Shown: positions 8,492-17,275, counted from the stretch's first letter. The stretch: 64,000 nt of DNA from Streptomyces humidus (GCF_014649655.1 NZ_BMTL01000025.1:62001-126000), one strand, 5' to 3'. Translations and numbers: made by a program. The notes: a model not told the origin generated them from the letters alone.

Positions 8492-8958
8492 GCCCTGCGC
8501 AGGGCCGTCAGGTCGAGCTTGCCCATGGCGTACATGGCCCGGGTGGTGCGGAGGGACTTCTCGGGGTCGGGGTCGTTGATCATCTCGATCAGCCCGTCCG
8601 GGATGACCTGCCAGGACAGGCCGTACCTGTCCTTGAGCCAGCCGCACGGGCCGGGCTCGCCGCCGTTCTCGGTGAGCTTGGCCCAGTAGTGGTCGACCTC
8701 CTCCTGGTCGGCGCAGTAGATCTGGAAGGAGACCGCCTCGCTGAACTTGAACTGCGGGCCGCCGTTGAGCCCGACGAACTTCTGTCCGTTGGCCGTGAAC
8801 TCCACGGCCAGCACGGAGCCCGCGGGGCCGGGGCCCGCCTCGTTGTAGCGGCCGACACGCCCGATCGCGGAGTTCTTGAAGATCGAGACGTAGTAGTGGG
8901 CGGCTTCCTCGGCCTGGCCGTCGAACCAGAGACACGTGGTGAATCCGTCGGTGGTCAT
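8476..8958 (-). CDS. VOC family protein, PhnB/3-demethylubiquinone methyltransferase-like
   Basis: The ATG at 8958 is preceded by AGGAGG. The 160-residue product has the PhnB-type glyoxalase-fold signature FTTCLWFDGQAEEAAHYYVSIF near the N-terminus and VDHYWAKLTENGGEPGPCGWLKDRYGLSWQVIP in the middle, all typical of the DUF1338/PhnB-like subset. These proteins are widespread and mostly uncharacterised. Its 3' end overlaps the APH-like gene by 16 bases in convergent orientation. Confidence 0.9.
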   Translation of the reverse strand: MTTDGFTTCLWFDGQAEEAAHYYVSIFKNSAIGRVGRYNEAGPGPAGSVLAVEFTANGQKFVGLNGGPQFKFSEAVSFQIYCADQEEVDHYWAKLTENGGEPGPCGWLKDRYGLSWQVIPDGLIEMINDPDPEKSLRTTRAMYAMGKLDLTALRRAYEGE

Positions 8959-9261
8959 GAGATACCTCCTGGGTGTGGGACGCGGTCTTGGGTGTCGACT
9001 CCCGCCGGCCCCGAAACTCATCGGCCGGACCGGATCGGACCGCCCGGTCGCCCGATCGCCCGATCGCCCGCCCGGATCGAACCGCGGGACCGTGGGACCG
9101 CGGGACCGGAGCAGACGGCCGGTCGTTCCGGCGGGCCGTGCCCGGCGCCCCCGCGGCGCTCTGCCCATGGCGAATCTGCCGCGGGCAGAGAAACGGCGTC
9201 CGGGCGCGACGCGCGGTCGACAGTGGAGTCGACGGCATCCGCGCCACGACGAGGAGAACCG
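8959..9261. other. Intergenic region with short tandem repeats upstream of clpP3
   Basis: These 303 bases between the divergent VOC and clpP3 genes hold no gene. They carry two arrays of 8-bp units: CGCCCGAT-type at 9041-9064 (three copies) and CGCGGGAC-type at 9083-9106 (three copies, the middle one CGTGGGAC). The PopR-type palindrome at 9175-9189 lies closer to clpP3. Confidence 0.75.
9175..9189. promoter_or_regulatory. PopR-type palindrome upstream of clpP3
   Basis: TCTGCC-GCG-GGCAGA is a perfect 6+6 inverted repeat with a 3-base centre, 72 bases before the clpP3 ATG. From memory, the PopR site described for the Streptomyces lividans clpP3 operon is TTCTGCC-3N-GGCAGAA; this copy matches all but the outermost base on each side. 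The popR gene itself lies just downstream of the operon, which supports the reading. Confidence 0.8.
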
Positions 9262-9900
9262 ATGACTCCACTCACCACGTTCGCTCCCCGGGCCGAGGAG
9301 GGCGACACGGCGCCCACCCGGTTCGACGACCAGCTCGCCGCCCAGTTGCTCGGCCGGCGCATCGTCCTGCTCGGCACCCAAGTCGACGAGGTCTCCGCGA
9401 ACCGGGTCTGCTCCCAGCTGCTGATCCTGTCGGCGGAGGACCCGCGCACCGACATCAGCCTGTACATCAACAGCCCGGGAGGATCGGTGCACGCGGGGCT
9501 GGCGATCTACGACACGATGCGGCTCATCCCGAACGACGTCTCGACGCTCGCCATGGGCTTCGCGGCCAGCATGGGCCAGTTCCTGCTCAGCGTCGGCGCG
9601 CCCGGCAAGCGGTACGCGCTGCCGAACGCGCGCGTCATGATGCACCAGCCGTCCGCCGGGATCGGCGGCACCACCGCGGACATCGAGATCCAGGCCGAGA
9701 ACCTGGAGTTCACCAAGCGGACCATCGAGCGCATCACCGCCGAGCACACCGGCCAGTCCCCGGAGACCATCTCCCGGGACGGGGACCGCGACCGCTGGTT
9801 CACGGCCGAGCAGGCCAGGGAGTACGGCATGGTGGACCGGGTCGTGGAGTCCCTCGCGGACGTCCAGCCCACCGCCTCCAGGCGACGGATGGGGCTGTGA
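9262..9900 (+). CDS. clpP3: ATP-dependent Clp protease proteolytic subunit ClpP3
   Basis: The start is ATG 9262 (GAGGAG 6-11 bases upstream), giving 212 residues. The serine-protease triad is intact: S103 in GFAASMGQ, H128 in MMHQPSAG and D173 in SRDGDRD. The handle and head regions are those of ClpP. It should form heptameric rings that degrade proteins fed by a Clp ATPase, probably mixed with the ClpP encoded immediately downstream. In Streptomyces the clpP3-clpP4 pair is a back-up protease switched on by PopR when ClpP1P2 is lacking; the adjacent popR gene and palindrome fit that scheme. Name assigned by gene order and neighbourhood. Confidence 0.93.
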   Translation: MTPLTTFAPRAEEGDTAPTRFDDQLAAQLLGRRIVLLGTQVDEVSANRVCSQLLILSAEDPRTDISLYINSPGGSVHAGLAIYDTMRLIPNDVSTLAMGFAASMGQFLLSVGAPGKRYALPNARVMMHQPSAGIGGTTADIEIQAENLEFTKRTIERITAEHTGQSPETISRDGDRDRWFTAEQAREYGMVDRVVESLADVQPTASRRRMGL

Positions 9901-9901
9901 C

Positions 9902-10504
9902 ATGGGGACCTACACGATTCCGAACGTCGTCGAGCGCACCCCGCAGGGCGAGCGGTCCTACGACGTGTTCAGCCGGCTGCTGTCCGAGCGGATCATCTTC
10001 ATCGGCACGGAGATCGACGACGGCGTCGCCAACGTCGTCATCGCGCAACTCCTCCATCTGGAGTCGTCTGCTCCGGAGAGCGAGATCGCGATCTACCTCA
10101 ACTCGCCCGGCGGCTCGTTCACCTCGCTGATGGCGATCTACGACACGATGACGTACGTCCAGGCCCCGGTCTCGACGTTCTGCGTCGGCCAGGCCGCCTC
10201 CACGGCGGCCGTGCTGCTGGCCGGCGGGGACCCCGGCAGGCGGTTCGTCCTGGAGCACGCGCGCGTGCTGCTCGGGCAGCCCGCGAGCGGCGGCCGGCAG
10301 GGCACGGTGTCGGATCTGGCGCTGCAGGCCAAGGAGATGGTCCGCATCCGCTCGCAGGTGGAGGAGGTGCTGGCCCGGCACACCCGGCACGACATCACGA
10401 CGCTGCGCGCCGACATGGACCGCGACAAGGTGTTCACCGCCCAGGAAGCGGTGGCCTACGGGCTGGCCGACGAGGTGGTGAGCCGGCGTCTCGCCAGGGT
10501 GTGA
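9902..10504 (+). CDS. clpP4: ClpP4, Clp protease subunit lacking the catalytic histidine
   Basis: This 200-residue ClpP paralogue starts one base after the clpP3 stop (TGACATG), so translation is coupled. The catalytic Ser (S100 in GQAAST) and Asp (D171 in ADMDRD) are present. The motif that carries the catalytic histidine (MMHQP in ClpP3) reads LLGQP here, placing G125 at the histidine position. The family-typical NSPGGSFTSLMAIYD is kept. It is therefore probably a structural or regulatory subunit in a mixed ClpP3P4 complex, not an active protease alone. The gene runs tail to tail with popR. Confidence 0.92.
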   Translation: MGTYTIPNVVERTPQGERSYDVFSRLLSERIIFIGTEIDDGVANVVIAQLLHLESSAPESEIAIYLNSPGGSFTSLMAIYDTMTYVQAPVSTFCVGQAASTAAVLLAGGDPGRRFVLEHARVLLGQPASGGRQGTVSDLALQAKEMVRIRSQVEEVLARHTRHDITTLRADMDRDKVFTAQEAVAYGLADEVVSRRLARV

Positions 10505-10525
10505 GACACCGGCCCACGGGGCGTG

Positions 10526-10975
10526 TCAGGCGGCCAGGCAGAGCCCGTCGTAGGACGAAGCGGGCGTCGCGCGGCTTTGCGCGGGATGCCGGCCGGCGAG
10601 CCTGACCAGCTCGCCCTGGGCCCGGGTCAGCAGGTCGCCCAGGCTCAGGCCGAGGGCCTGGGCGGCGGCCGCGAGGACCTCGGAGGAGGCCTCCTTGCGG
10701 CCGCGCTCGACCTCCGACAGATACGGCATGGAGATACGGGCGGAGTCGGCGACGTCCTTGAGGGTGCGCTCCTGCGCCTGCCGCTCGCGGCGCAGGACGT
10801 CCCCGACCAGGTCCCGCCACAGCGGCTCTCGTGCGGCACGCCGGGAGACCGCGGGAACGGGGGTGGGTACGGCGGCCGGGGCGGAGGCGGGGACGCCCGG
10901 ACGCGCGGCAGGCGGGCGCAACGGGATCACGCGGGCTCGGTCCGGCGGTTGACTGCTCACCTCTTGATTGCTCAC
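10526..10975 (-). CDS. popR: PopR-type XRE regulator of the clpP3-clpP4 operon
   Basis: The 149-residue protein has a proline/alanine-rich N-terminal tail of about 45 residues, then a Cro/CI-type helix-turn-helix (about 60-114; ERTLKDVADSARISMPYLSEVERGRK). This helix-turn-helix is close to that of the ClgR/PopR activators. It ends in LCLAA; terminal alanines are the known degradation signal by which ClpP1P2 keeps PopR and ClgR levels low. Position beside clpP3-clpP4 and the upstream PopR-type palindrome support the name. GTG 10975 is used; a second in-frame GTG at 10960 sits in a 15-base-period direct repeat (TTGA[C/T]TGCTCACC at 10949 and 10964) and is also possible. Confidence 0.88.
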   Translation of the reverse strand: MSNQEVSSQPPDRARVIPLRPPAARPGVPASAPAAVPTPVPAVSRRAAREPLWRDLVGDVLRRERQAQERTLKDVADSARISMPYLSEVERGRKEASSEVLAAAAQALGLSLGDLLTRAQGELVRLAGRHPAQSRATPASSYDGLCLAA

Positions 10976-10977
10976 CG

Positions 10978-10990
10978 CTCAAGCCTTGAG
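10978..10990. promoter_or_regulatory. Palindrome immediately upstream of popR
   Basis: CTCAAG-C-CTTGAG, a perfect 6+6 inverted repeat, lies 2 bases before the popR GTG. It differs from the clpP3 palindrome. It might be an operator or an RNA structure near the ribosome site; the role is unknown. Confidence 0.4.
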
Positions 10991-11346
10991 AACCCCGGTC
11001 GGCCCCGCAAGGGTCCGGCATTGCGCCCTCGGTGGAATCGGCGCAGGGACGGTGGACGGGGCTCCCCGGACGGCCCGGGTGGGAACGCACGGACGGAAGG
11101 GCACGGCGGAAGGGCACGACAGGGAGGCACAGCAGGGAGGTACGGCAGGGAGGGCCGAGAGCGCAGGCACGGAAGCGCGGGCGCGGAAGGGGGACCGGCG
11201 GGCGGGTTCCCGTGACGGTTTTTCTTCGCGGTTCGCAGGCATGGGTCCGCGAGGACCGGGTACCCGCCCCCTGGACGGGCATATGTTTTCGTGCTCGCTC
11301 ACGGGAGAACAACGGACGCCGAACCGTGACTGTCGAGGGAGAGACC
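10991..11346. other. Leader/intergenic region upstream of the sigma factor gene
   Basis: The 356 bases between popR and the sigma gene hold no convincing gene. The stretch 11090-11200 is purine-biased with loose repeats of GGCACGG and CAGGGAGG. A T-run (TTTTTCTT, 11219-11226) and GGGTAC (11259-11264) could belong to promoters, but spacing to a partner element is not convincing. A GAGGGAG ribosome site precedes the sigma ATG. Confidence 0.5.
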
Positions 11347-12234
11347 ATGCAGACCGCCGTGAACCGGTCGGAGGCAGGGGTCGTCGAGGGCGGCACCGGA
11401 GCCGGCACGGACGGCGCGATGCTGCCGGGCATCGACGCGCCCCGCAGCATCGCTCCGCGCGACGCCCGCACACTGTCCCGACAGTTCTTCCGGCGTCTGG
11501 CCGTGCTGGAAGAGGGGACGCACGAATACCAGTACGCGCGCAACACGCTCATCGAGATGAACATGTCCCTGGTGCGGTTCGCGGCCGGCCGGTTCCGGGG
11601 CCGCGGGGACGACATGGACGACATCGTCCAGACCGGCATGATCGGCCTGATCAAGGCCATCGACCGTTTCGAGGTGGTCCGCGAGGTGGAGTTCACGTCG
11701 TTCGCGCTCCCCTACATCGTCGGTGAGATCAAGCGTTTCTTCCGGGACACGACGTGGGCCGTCCACGTACCGCGGCGGCTCCAGGAACTGCGCGTCGAAC
11801 TCGCCAAGGCGCGGGACGAACTGGCCAGCCGTCTCGACCGGGAGCCGACGGTGGCCGAGCTCGCCACGCTGATGAACATCGCCGAGAGCCAGGTCGTCGA
11901 GGCGCAGATCGCCTCCAACGGCTACAACTCCTCCTCCCTCGACGCCGCGCTCACCGGCGACGGCCCGGAGAACGGCGAAGCGGTCCTCGCCGACTTCATC
12001 GGCGTGGAGGAAGAGGGACTGCGTCTCGTCGAGGACTACCACTCGCTCGCTCCGCTCATGGCCGAGCTCAGCGAGCGCGACCGGCGGATCATCCACATGC
12101 GGTTCGTCGAGGAGGCCACGCAGGCGGAGATCGGCGAGCGGCTCGGCTGCTCCCAGATGCACGTCTCCCGCCTGATCAAGCGGATCATCGCCCGGCTGCG
12201 CCAGGGCATGCTGGGCGAGCTCGGCTGCGCCTGA
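11347..12234 (+). CDS. RNA polymerase sigma factor, SigB/SigF/SigG subfamily
   Basis: The 295-residue protein has sigma region 2 (about 65-140, including MDDIVQTGMIGLIKAIDRF and the -10-recognition helix FTSFALPYIVGEIKRFFRD). Region 3 spans about 140-215 (WAVHVPRRLQELRVELAKA) and region 4 about 235-290 (EEATQAEIGERLGCSQMHVSRLIKRI). This is the SigB-type stress/development group that usually answers to partner-switching anti-sigma kinases; such an ATPase lies 266 bases downstream on the opposite strand. From memory, the S. coelicolor gene next to clpP3/4 in this position is sigL, so this may be its orthologue. A strong terminator follows at 12283. Confidence 0.94.
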   Translation: MQTAVNRSEAGVVEGGTGAGTDGAMLPGIDAPRSIAPRDARTLSRQFFRRLAVLEEGTHEYQYARNTLIEMNMSLVRFAAGRFRGRGDDMDDIVQTGMIGLIKAIDRFEVVREVEFTSFALPYIVGEIKRFFRDTTWAVHVPRRLQELRVELAKARDELASRLDREPTVAELATLMNIAESQVVEAQIASNGYNSSSLDAALTGDGPENGEAVLADFIGVEEEGLRLVEDYHSLAPLMAELSERDRRIIHMRFVEEATQAEIGERLGCSQMHVSRLIKRIIARLRQGMLGELGCA

Positions 12235-12282
12235 CGGAGCCGTCCGCCGGATACGGGAAGCGGCTCGGCCGCGCGGGAGCCA

Positions 12283-12320
12283 CGCCGCACGCCTTCGTCG
12301 GCCGGTGAAGGCGTGCGGCG
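12283..12320 (+). terminator. Terminator after the sigma factor gene
   Basis: A perfect 14-bp inverted repeat (12283-12296 and 12307-12320) with a 10-base loop lies 48 bases beyond the sigma stop codon, between convergent genes, so it can serve either strand. There is no T-tract, as is usual in streptomycetes. The rest of 12235-12500 holds nothing recognisable. Confidence 0.75.
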
Positions 12321-12500
12321 AACCGGTGGAACGGCGCGACCGGCAGGCCTGCGGCGAAGCACGTGGACGGACTTGGCGGGCATCGGGCGACCGCAGGTCA
12401 CGGTGTCCCGCAGACCCGCGGGACGACGCAGGACACGGAGCGGTCGACGGCACGTCGTGGGGCAGCAGGGCGGGAGTGTGGGGCGGGACGCCCCACCGGC

Positions 12501-12962
12501 CTAGGCTTCGAGCTTGAGCACGGCGCGGACCCGCTTGCCGACCGGCACGCGCTCGGCCGTGACCTCCACGGCCACCGCGTGCACGATCTCCAGGCCGTGC
12601 CGGCCGACCCTCTGGGGGTCCTTGGGATACCGCATCGGCAGCGCGTCACTGCTGTCGTAGACGCACACCGTGACCGAGGAGTCCGTGCCCTCGAGTTCCA
12701 GGATGTACGGCCCGTTGCTGTGCCGGTCGGCGTTGGTCACCAGTTCGCTGACCACCAGCATCACCTCGCCGCTCACCCGATCACCCACCGTCGCGCACCA
12801 CTCGGTTCTGAGCCGGTCGACGAAGTGGGCCGCGAAGGCGCGGGCCTCGGCTATGCAGCCGGGCTCACCGGTGTAGTGCGCAGCCCGCCTCAGCGGTTCC
12901 ACGGGTACATCGAAACCAATCGGTATCACTGCCCCGTCCAGGTGCTCGATGTGCTCGATCAT
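12501..12962 (-). CDS. Anti-sigma-factor-like ATP-binding (HATPase_c) protein
   Basis: The start at ATG 12962 follows GGAGAG by 6 bases and gives 153 residues. The protein is a single GHKL ATPase domain of the RsbW/SpoIIAB type. It has an N-box ELVTNADRHS (about 73-82), a G1-like VYDSS (101-105) and GRHGLEIVHAV (120-130). Many streptomycete paralogues exist; they phosphorylate or sequester STAS anti-sigma antagonists and sigma factors. Its position opposite the SigB-family gene makes that sigma factor a plausible partner, but this is inference. No STAS partner gene is adjacent. Confidence 0.88.
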   Translation of the reverse strand: MIEHIEHLDGAVIPIGFDVPVEPLRRAAHYTGEPGCIAEARAFAAHFVDRLRTEWCATVGDRVSGEVMLVVSELVTNADRHSNGPYILELEGTDSSVTVCVYDSSDALPMRYPKDPQRVGRHGLEIVHAVAVEVTAERVPVGKRVRAVLKLEA

Positions 12963-13177
12963 GCGTTTCTCTCCAGGAGGCCGGACTGGCCGGACGCTGC
13001 TGTGCACGAGTGCTCGTACCCCGAGTCGCGCCGTACAGTCCCCCTCGTTCACCACCTCCTGCGTCCAGGGGCCGTGGAGCGCCTCACACCGCGGTCATGA
13101 CCGCGGCCGACGGGAGGGCCGGTCGCGAACGGCCCTCCCGGCAGGCGCGCCCGGCCGCCGCTGCCTAGCGTGGCGGG

Positions 13178-14446
<1,269 letters not shown>

Positions 14447-14530
14447 CGAGGGACACACCGCGCGCGCCGGGGTGTACGGCGTGACGGCGGCTCTCCAGGA
14501 CCGTCCGGCCGTCTCGGGGGTGTGGTCCCT

Positions 14531-14564
14531 GCCCTTGCGGGCCTGCGGGCAAGCCCGCAAGGGC
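14531..14564. terminator. Bidirectional terminator between convergent genes
   Basis: Perfect 12-bp arms GCCCTTGCGGGC (14531-14542) and GCCCGCAAGGGC (14553-14564) with a 10-base loop lie between the ends of the streptophobe gene and the convergent hypothetical gene. It fits a rho-independent-type hairpin without a T-tail. Confidence 0.8.
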
Positions 14565-14629
14565 TCGCGTCATCGCCGCGGCCGGCGGCGCCCCCGTGAC
14601 CGGCGACCTCGACGTCGGGGCGAGGGGCT

Positions 14630-15040
14630 TCAGCCGACGGGGAGGACGAGGGCCGGCACGGTCCGCTGCATGCGGAGCGCGTCGACGGACTCGGCGAGCA
14701 GTTCGTACTCGGTGGTGTCGTCGCTGACCGCGATGCGTACCAGCCGACCGCCCGCCAGCTCGTCGGCCACCAGTTCCTGCCGGTCCAGGTCGGCGCACCA
14801 GGCCCGCAACAGCGCGGGCACGTCGCGCACGGTGTCGGCGACCGGGACCAGCGCGCCCGGCGGGATGTGCTCGCTCTCGGGCTGCGGATCCAGCCGTTCC
14901 GCCATCCACGAGGCCCGGTCCCGCAGCCACCACAGCGCGAGGGCCAGCGTCGGAGCCCGGTAGGTGCCGAGCGGCACGCCGATGCGCCGGCCGTCGCAGA
15001 CGCCGTACGCGGTGACATGGCACAGGAATTCGTCGTGCAC
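14630..15040 (-). CDS. Conserved streptomycete protein of unknown function
   Basis: The GTG at 15040 is preceded by GGGAGAGGG, giving 136 residues with the start HDEFLCHVTAYGVCDGRRIG. I do not recognise a domain. The sequence is soluble and acidic, with a helix-rich centre (WWLRDRASWMAERLDPQPESEH) and a C-terminal alpha/beta pattern (LVRIAVSDDTTEYELLAESVDALR). Coding quality (codon bias, ribosome site, terminator downstream) makes it a real gene. A promoter-like pair lies at 15123-15150. Confidence 0.75.
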   Translation of the reverse strand: MHDEFLCHVTAYGVCDGRRIGVPLGTYRAPTLALALWWLRDRASWMAERLDPQPESEHIPPGALVPVADTVRDVPALLRAWCADLDRQELVADELAGGRLVRIAVSDDTTEYELLAESVDALRMQRTVPALVLPVG

Positions 15041-15122
15041 GTCCCTCTCCCCCGGTGCTGGTTTGCCGGCGGTTCCTCGCTTTCCGTGCGGCTCCTGTGA
15101 GTGAACTCGTCCCTGACGTTCG

Positions 15123-15150
15123 AGTATGTTCACTGCTGAATCACTGTCAC
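15123..15150 (-). promoter_or_regulatory. Possible promoter of the 14630-15040 gene
   Basis: On the minus strand GTGACA (15150-15145) and CATACT (15128-15123) are spaced by 16 bases in a locally A+T-rich stretch, 83 bases before the GTG start. A GTGAAC...GTTCAC inverted repeat (15101-15106 and 15128-15133) surrounds the -10 side and could bind a regulator. Confidence 0.4.
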
Positions 15151-15313
15151 CATGTCTTTTTGGCCAGTCTCCTGGCATATTCCCCCTGTTCATGGCCGGA
15201 ATTCGGCGCATGCAGCGGGCCGCCGCCATTACCGGCAGGTAATCGACGACGGCGGCGGACGGGGGCAGGCTGGTGACACCGGATGGGCGAAGACCGAATC
15301 CGGCTTCCGACCA

Positions 15314-15740
15314 GTGACGACGGCTGCGGCGGAGGCTGATTCCCCACGTCCGCGAACACCGAACGTCACGGAAACGCCGTCGCCCGCTGCTTCGAGGCCT
15401 GGAACGCCCGCGAACCCGAGGCTTTGGCCAAGGCTGTCGACGCAGCGTGGGTGGAGGACGGCCGGTACACCGACCCCCTCGCCGACGCCGTGGGCCACGA
15501 GCAGATCGCCGCCTCGGTCACGGCGGTGCAGGCGCGGTTCCCGGGCTTCTCGTTCCGCCCCACGGGCGTGGTCGACGGGCACCACGACACGGCCCGGCGC
15601 TCCTGGGAGCCGGCGAGGGAAGCCGGGGAACCCGCGCCGGTGGCCGGATCCGATGTCATCACGCTGGACGCGCAGGACCGGATCACCTCCGTCCTCGGAT
15701 TCCTCGACCGCGCGCCCGTTCCTCGACCGCGTGCCCGGCG
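15314..15740 (+). pseudogene. SnoaL/NTF2-like protein, frame-disrupted
   Basis: The body of a SnoaL-like (NTF2 fold) protein is readable in one frame from about 15341 (ANTERHGNAVARCFEAWNAREP, then WVEDGRYTDPLADAVGHEQI and DVITLDAQDRITSVLGFLDR). That frame has no ATG or GTG upstream of this body before a stop at 15335-15337. A GTG at 15314 lies in another frame, implying a one-base shift near 15340. At the 3' end a 19-bp tandem duplication (15700-15718 and 15719-15737, one mismatch) shifts the frame again, and no stop follows until 16317. Either the gene is decayed or the assembly has errors; a TTG start at 15424 would give only a truncated product. Confidence 0.65.
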
Positions 15741-15820
15741 AAAGCCATACCCGGGAAGCGATGAATTCCTCCGCTCGCGGCGGTCCACCCGAAAAGGGAT
15801 CACCGAGAGCGGAGGACGAC

Positions 15821-16156
15821 ATGAGCGCCGACGGAACCAAGAACACCACCGCGCACGGAACGGCGGACGGCGGCAAAAGCGGAACGCTGAATGCCGAATT
15901 CACCGCCGTCCTGCGCAAGAGCCCGGCGAACGGCGGCTGGACCTATCTCGTCTGGCCGGAGTCCGTCGCGTTCTTCGGCACCCGCGGACCGGTGAAGGTC
16001 AGCGGAACGGTCGACGGACATCCCTTCCGCAGCTCGTTCATGGCCCTGGGGGACGGCGCCCACAAGCTCCCCGTCAAGGCCGAGGTGCGCAAGGCGATCG
16101 GAAAGCAGGAGGGGGACTCGGTGACCGTGCGGCTGACGGAGCGGCTCAGCCGTTGA
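15821..16156 (+). CDS. DUF1905 domain protein
   Basis: The ATG at 15821 follows GCGGAGG. The 111-residue protein has a polar N-terminal tail and then the DUF1905 core, a small beta-barrel of unknown function (LNAEFTAVLRKSPANGGWTYLVWP ... GPVKVSGTVDGHPFRSSFMALGDGAHKLPVKAEVRKAIG). It lies directly downstream of the damaged SnoaL-like gene. Its last 11 bases overlap the convergent aldo/keto reductase gene. Confidence 0.88.
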   Translation: MSADGTKNTTAHGTADGGKSGTLNAEFTAVLRKSPANGGWTYLVWPESVAFFGTRGPVKVSGTVDGHPFRSSFMALGDGAHKLPVKAEVRKAIGKQEGDSVTVRLTERLSR

Positions 16157-17138
16157 TCACCGCGTCGATCCGGGCCAGCTCCTCGTCCTCGAAGTCCAGC
16201 CGGTCCAGGGCGCCGACGCTGTCCTCGATCTGCCGGGCGCTGCTCGCGCCGACCAGCGCCGAGGTCACCCGGCCGCCGCGCAGCACCCAGGCGAGGGCGA
16301 GCTGGGCGAGGGACTGACCGCGGGACTGCGCGATGTCGTCGAGGGCGCGCAGCTTGCCTACGAGCTCCTCGGTGACCGCCTCGGAGTTCAGGAAGGGGCT
16401 GTCGCTCGCCGCCCGCGAGTCCTCCGGGATGCCGTCCAGGTAGCGGCCGGTCAGCAGACCCTGCTCCAGGGGGGAGAACACGATCGAGCCGACCTGGAGC
16501 TCGTCCAGGGCGTCGAGCAGGCCCTCGCTCTCCGGGCGGCGGTCCAGCATCGAGTAGCGGGGCTGGTGGATGAGCAGCGGGGTGCCCAGCTCGCCGAGGA
16601 TGCGGGCCGCCTCGCGGGTCTGCTCGGCCGAGTAGTTGGAGACGCCGACGTAGAGCGCCTTGCCCTGCTGTACCGCGGAGTGCAGGGCGCCCATCGTCTC
16701 CTCCAGGGGAGTCTCCGGGTCGGGGCGGTGCGAGTAGAAGACGTCGACGTAGTCCAGCCCCATGCGCGACAGGCTCTGGTCGAGGGAGGACAGCACGTAC
16801 TTGCGCGAGCCCCATTCGCCGTACGGGCCGGGCCACATCAGGTAGCCGGCCTTGGTGGAGATGACCAGCTCGTCGCGGTACGCCGCGAAGTCGCTCTTCA
16901 GGAACCCGCCCAGCGCGGACTCGGCGGCGCCGGGCGGCGGGCCGTAGTTGTTGGCCAGGTCGAAGTGGGTGATCCCGAGGTCGAAGGCACGGCGCAGGAT
17001 GGCCCGCTGCGTCTCGACGGGGCGGTCCGGGCCGAAGTTGTGCCACAGCCCGAGCGACAGCGCGGGGAGCTTCAGGCCGCTGCGTCCGGTGCGCCGGTAG
17101 GGCATGTCCGCGTAACGGTCGGGGTGTGCGGTGTACAA
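16146..17138 (-). CDS. Aldo/keto reductase, L-glyceraldehyde-3-phosphate reductase (YghZ)-like
   Basis: I choose a TTG start at 17138 because GGAG lies 5 bases upstream and the product then begins with LYTAHPDRYADMPYRRTGRSGL, the usual N-terminus of this family. Longer in-frame starts lack a ribosome site. The 330-residue enzyme has FDLANNYG, STKAGY and VFYSHRPD, carrying the catalytic D/Y/K/H set, and it belongs to the Kv-beta/YghZ branch that reduces small aldehydes such as glyceraldehyde 3-phosphate or methylglyoxal. It is divergent from a LysR regulator 137 bases away, its likely controller. Confidence 0.9.
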   Translation of the reverse strand: MYTAHPDRYADMPYRRTGRSGLKLPALSLGLWHNFGPDRPVETQRAILRRAFDLGITHFDLANNYGPPPGAAESALGGFLKSDFAAYRDELVISTKAGYLMWPGPYGEWGSRKYVLSSLDQSLSRMGLDYVDVFYSHRPDPETPLEETMGALHSAVQQGKALYVGVSNYSAEQTREAARILGELGTPLLIHQPRYSMLDRRPESEGLLDALDELQVGSIVFSPLEQGLLTGRYLDGIPEDSRAASDSPFLNSEAVTEELVGKLRALDDIAQSRGQSLAQLALAWVLRGGRVTSALVGASSARQIEDSVGALDRLDFEDEELARIDAVING

Positions 17139-17239
17139 CGCGACTCCAGAGGGGGTTGGCACGACGATCGGGTCGGGGGGATCGGCCCCGTGAACCGCTA
17201 CACACTCTCGCCCCGCCTGCGGGCAGTGGTCCAACAGAA

Positions 17240-17272
17240 GAATCCGATGAGATTCAGCGGATACGCTTCTCA
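17240..17272. promoter_or_regulatory. Possible LysR binding region between divergent genes
   Basis: Two short dyads lie just before the LysR ATG: GAATC-N6-GATTC (17240-17255) and TGAGA-N15-TCTCA (17248-17272). LysR proteins typically bind such interrupted dyads in the shared promoter of a divergent pair. The symmetry is modest. Confidence 0.4.
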
Positions 17273-17275
17273 ATC

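Noticed and set aside
9041..9106. CRISPR-like array upstream of clpP3
   Set aside because: The units are 8 bp, directly adjacent and without spacers; no cas genes are present. These are simple tandem repeats.
11219..11264. SigB-type promoter (GTTT ... GGGTA) upstream of the sigma factor gene
   Set aside because: A GTTTTT run and a GGGTAC are present, but their spacing is far from the 14-16 bases expected, so autoregulation cannot be claimed.
15424..16317. The SnoaL-like frame as one intact 297-residue protein
   Set aside because: Beyond about 15715 it has no family similarity and runs through the whole DUF1905 gene and into the reductase in the wrong frame.
16146..17273. Longer start of the YghZ-like reductase
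   Set aside because: It would overlap the promoter of the divergent LysR gene and lacks a ribosome site; the TTG at 17138 has GGAG and the family N-terminus.
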